From NCBI GenBank assembly GCA_018433945.1, contig JAHDQF010000034.1, positions 1 through 34,867 on the forward strand: a stretch of DNA of 34,867 nt. Direction: 5' to 3'. Under the pieces are notes generated by a model, which worked only from the letters and a program-made list of their open reading frames with translations, did no database searches and had not been told where the DNA came from. This document shows positions 33,892-34,867 of this stretch, piece after piece. This DNA comes from Proteiniphilum sp. (GTDB lineage Bacteria > Bacteroidota > Bacteroidia > Bacteroidales > Dysgonomonadaceae). Both the position numbers and the translations under genes were made by a program. Within the stretch, counting starts at the first letter, position 1. Each line of letters begins with the position of its first letter.

Positions 33892-34867
33892 TCAATTCAC
33901 TCTCAGTTCCATTACCGCAATTTCGCGCTCCGTACCATCGGGGCCGGCGGCGCGCACACCGGAGATGTAGAAGTAGCTGCCACGGGTGAGCCGCCGGATC
34001 TGCTCCCGCTGTCGCTCCGAGAAGCGGCTGCCGTCCGATACCTCGGGGATGGCATTGCCCATGGAATCAAAGAACACGGTGCGGAAGCTTCTCACCTGAA
34101 AAGGTACGTGGAGGATGCCGTCGTCAATGGCGGCTTTGAGGCCGTCGCTTTGCAGCAGGGCTGCCTTCGGGATGTTGCCTCCTTTCCGCATCACCGGGTT
34201 GCCCCCCGCATCGCGATATTCGATATAGGGGGTGGGGTCGGGGAGGGTGCGCACCCGGAAGGTGTGCGTCGCCACCCTGCGTGCCTCACCACCCGCCGTG
34301 CGTGCCGAGACGGTGATCACCGCCTCGCTGCCCGCCGTCGAGGGACGGGCCACCCAGAGGTTGTCGCGGCGGCTGAGGGTGCCGTTGGTCATCACGGCGC
34401 TCACCTCCTGCGGTGCGACCCCCGGCACCGAGATGCTGACTTCATTGTCGATGCCGGCATAGAGCACGTTCATCAGCGTGGGGGCGACGGTGGCCATCGG
34501 CTCAATAACTGTATAGCTGCTGCTGAAGTCGCGCCGTGTGACGCTGCCGTCACTGCCGGTCATCTCCACATACCCCTCCACCGGGAAGGTGCCGCTGCGC
34601 GGCGCCGACAGCGAGAAGGAGCCATCGTCGCCGGCTGTCAGCGCCTGACCCTGCACCACAATGTGCGGACGGCGGGTGCTGTCCTCCGCCGCGAGGATCA
34701 CCCGTGCGTTGTAACTTCCGCCCTGCAGTACCGTCTCCGACTCGGGGATCAGCCAGGCGTTGAGCCTGTTCAGCCGGAAGTCGCTCCTGTCCACGCTCTG
34801 GAGGAGCGATGCCAGCGCCTCTCCCTCCGAGAGGCGGATGTCGTTCTCAATCTTGGTGAGCAGCGTG
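33892..34867 (-). CDS. gldM: GldM (PorM), C-terminal part (cut by window edge)
   Basis: The frame is open from the window end (LLTKIENDIRLSEGEALASL) to the stop at 33892, giving about 325 C-terminal residues of the usual ~510. GldM is the inner-membrane-anchored, periplasm-spanning subunit of the type IX secretion motor, paired with GldL. The visible part corresponds to the periplasmic Ig-like domains: PESETVLQGGSYNARVILAA, then SVPGVAPQEVSAVMTNGTLS and PDPTPYIEYRDAGGNPVMRK, and a C-terminal domain with VRSFRTVFFD. The segment is very GC-rich: 43 of 60 bases in the line at 34261. Confidence 0.92.
   Translation of the reverse strand, partial: TLLTKIENDIRLSEGEALASLLQSVDRSDFRLNRLNAWLIPESETVLQGGSYNARVILAAEDSTRRPHIVVQGQALTAGDDGSFSLSAPRSGTFPVEGYVEMTGSDGSVTRRDFSSSYTVIEPMATVAPTLMNVLYAGIDNEVSISVPGVAPQEVSAVMTNGTLSRRDNLWVARPSTAGSEAVITVSARTAGGEARRVATHTFRVRTLPDPTPYIEYRDAGGNPVMRKGGNIPKAALLQSDGLKAAIDDGILHVPFQVRSFRTVFFDSMGNAIPEVSDGSRFSERQREQIRRLTRGSYFYISGVRAAGPDGTEREIAVMELRVN

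Overview
The window looks like a chromosomal segment of an anaerobic member of the Bacteroidales (Bacteroidota), most likely near the Dysgonomonadaceae/Porphyromonadaceae. The reasons are gldM and gldN of the type IX secretion/gliding core, a homodimeric pyruvate:ferredoxin oxidoreductase, Bacteroides-type pyruvate kinase, and several Bacteroidota-style promoters (-7 TAnnTTTG) with few Shine-Dalgarno sites. Exact genus is not determinable by eye.

Layout. 1-7340: start of pgk (cut by the window edge), an OsmC-family protein, type I asparaginase, then a GH15 glycosidase convergent with an MscS channel and a fused trehalose-6-phosphate synthase/phosphatase. The last two form an osmotic-stress operon. 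7583-16759: a long plus-strand run of housekeeping genes (PFOR, aroQ, pyk, an O-methyltransferase, rbfA, a LolC/E-like permease, ugd). 16784-18038: a minus-strand pair of bactofilin and membrane-anchored M23 peptidase, a cell-shape/envelope module. 18235-18309: a tRNA-Val(GAC). 18310-32766: an AT-richer accessory island. 32767-34867: gldN and the 3' part of gldM, clearly GC-rich, with a 20-unit heptamer satellite between them.

The island is the exciting part. Five minus-strand genes overlap end to start (4, 4, 11 and 65 bases): a 948-aa protein of no recognised domain, a 2022-aa DEAD-like helicase with C-terminal DUF1998/MZB zinc module, a RecB/Cas4-like PD-(D/E)XK nuclease with a probable Fe-S cluster, a cytosine-5 methyltransferase and a Vsr nickase. 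This composition best matches a Druantia type II-like anti-phage system (DruE helicase plus DruF, DruG and the methylase DruM), here with Vsr appended. The assignment is from remembered family architecture and was not searched. A nine-unit tetranucleotide repeat sits about 160 bases upstream of the first start codon. Palindromic non-coding elements lie just outside both ends of the operon.

Next to it are a truncated tyrosine-recombinase-like ORF (possibly an IS91-type accessory ORF) and a very AT-rich gene whose C-terminus carries an R-x4-H HEPN ribonuclease motif, a candidate abortive-infection protein. A perfect 13-bp hairpin lies just upstream of it. Together 18.3-32.6 kb reads as a small defence island inserted between tRNA-Val and the gld genes. 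No CRISPR array, rRNA or complete insertion sequence was seen.
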